From: CAYGAM01 sp964347915
Lineage (GTDB): Archaea; Thermoproteota; Nitrososphaeria; Nitrososphaerales; Nitrosopumilaceae
Direction: 5' to 3'
Assembly (NCBI GenBank): GCA_964347915.1
Contig: CAYGAM010000108.1
Coordinates: 1 to 6,146, forward strand
Length of the DNA stretch: 6,146 nt
Shown here: positions 5,764-6,146 of the stretch, piece by piece
How positions within the stretch are numbered: the first letter of the stretch is position 1
How the letters are laid out: each line of letters opens with the position of its first letter
The notes under the pieces: generated by a model
Database searches by the model: none
Seen by the model: the letters and a program-made list of their open reading frames with translations, nothing else
Told to the model about the DNA's origin: nothing
Translations under genes and position numbers: made by a program

Positions 5764-5837
5764 GGCGCGGGCTGCGTGAATGAGGCAGCGTCATGCCATA
5801 AGAGCATCTTCTATGCTGCTCTCTGCAGTTCCGATAG

Positions 5838-5857
5838 CGCCAGGACAAAGCCTGGCG
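5838..5857 (+). other. Strong hairpin downstream of pelota
   Basis: CGCCAGG (5838-5844) and CCTGGCG (5851-5857) are perfect 7-bp complementary arms around a 6-base loop, about 75 bases after the pelota stop. A further palindrome AGCCGGCT follows at 5863-5870. No T-run follows directly, so it is not a bacterial-type terminator. It may be a 3' UTR structure or part of a small RNA. Confidence 0.45.
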
Positions 5858-5961
5858 AATGCCAGCCGGCTGCTCTGACTGTAGCGTTAATGTTCTGGTT
5901 TGGTATGCAATATGCTCAAAGCGCAAATATTTACAGGCGTATTGTTTTGCCCTTTCGGCCC

Positions 5962-5968
5962 TTTTTTT
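5962..5968 (+). terminator. T-run, possible pelota terminator
   Basis: Seven consecutive T residues follow GGCCC about 200 bases after the pelota stop, with another five T at 5977-5981. A T-run on the coding strand is the archaeal intrinsic termination signal. The distance from the gene makes assignment uncertain. Confidence 0.3.
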
Positions 5969-6146
5969 GTGAGATGTTTTTGGTGATTCATATTTCAAAC
6001 TGCAATTGCCAATATGCTTTTAGGACGGTCCAATAATAGTTGTAATGAACCTTTCCATGTCGCTGTATTGCGATAAATTTGGATTGATGGGGAATTGATT
6101 TTGCGCCTAGCCTCTGCCGTATACTGACTTGTGGTCGCATACGCGA

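Larger units (their letters stand above)
5764..6146. other. Gene-free right end of the window
   Basis: No supported gene is seen. A GTG-started frame (5776-6036, + strand) has poor composition and is rejected. On the minus strand a frame is open from the right edge to a TGA at 5988, too short to call. The stretch contains the hairpin and T-run listed separately, and an isolated TATA-like GATAAATTT (6072-6080) without a following open frame. The last 100 bases may be the start of an intergenic region or the tail of a gene beyond the edge. Confidence 0.5.

Noticed and set aside
4734..5807. Two long minus-strand open frames opposite pelota
   Set aside because: They mirror the Pelota gene and have Ser/Arg/Ala-rich shadow composition.
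5776..6036. A + strand frame of 86 codons starting with GTG after pelota
   Set aside because: Irregular Cys/Phe-rich composition, no ribosome binding site or TATA box at the right distance, and it contains a strong hairpin and a T-run.
6072..6080. TATA-like GATAAATTT near the right edge
   Set aside because: No start codon at the right distance downstream opens a frame longer than a few codons inside the window.
1..6146. Search for CRISPR arrays, toxin-antitoxin pairs or defence systems
   Set aside because: No regularly spaced long repeats and no pair of small adjacent genes with recognisable toxin or antitoxin features were seen.

Overview
The window looks archaeal, most likely from a Thaumarchaeote (Nitrososphaerota) of moderate GC. 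It encodes a Pelota/Dom34-type mRNA surveillance protein, which exists in archaea and eukaryotes but not bacteria. It also has a large fusion of an ArsR-like HTH, an ATP-cone and a ribonucleotide-reductase-like region, an architecture I associate from memory with Thaumarchaeota. Three start codons (1980 GTG, 4278 ATG, 4729 ATG) each sit about 25 to 28 bp downstream of a TATA-like box, which is the geometry of leaderless archaeal transcripts. The species cannot be fixed from the sequence; a Cenarchaeum-like or Nitrososphaera-like genome would fit.

Layout. 1-652: the 3' part of an IS630-family transposase on the + strand, open to the left window edge and carrying the whole D-D-E catalytic set. 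653-1127: no convincing gene; it holds a possible terminator, an AT-rich patch with an 11-bp direct repeat, and a weak ORF that may be a gene remnant. 1128-1426: a small minus-strand gene of 72 codons, followed by a 26-codon ORF coupled to it by a TAATG overlap. 1427-1979: mostly unexplained sequence with one doubtful + strand ORF. From 1980 onward the window is orderly: the 666-residue regulator-like protein (1980-3980), a 297-bp spacer rich in GTAC palindromes, a 138-residue protein of unknown function (4278-4694), and pelota (4729-5763). The last 383 bp contain a strong hairpin and a T-run but no supported gene.

How the parts relate. The left third reads as an accessory, decaying stretch next to a mobile element. 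The right two thirds are three co-directional chromosomal genes, each with its own apparent promoter, so they look like separate transcription units rather than one operon. Pelota acts in ribosome rescue. The large protein is best read as a candidate nucleotide-sensing DNA-binding regulator, because it has a DNA-binding domain, an ATP-cone and a reductase-like body without the C-terminal glycyl-radical motif. It is the most interesting object in the window. No CRISPR array, tRNA or rRNA was seen.
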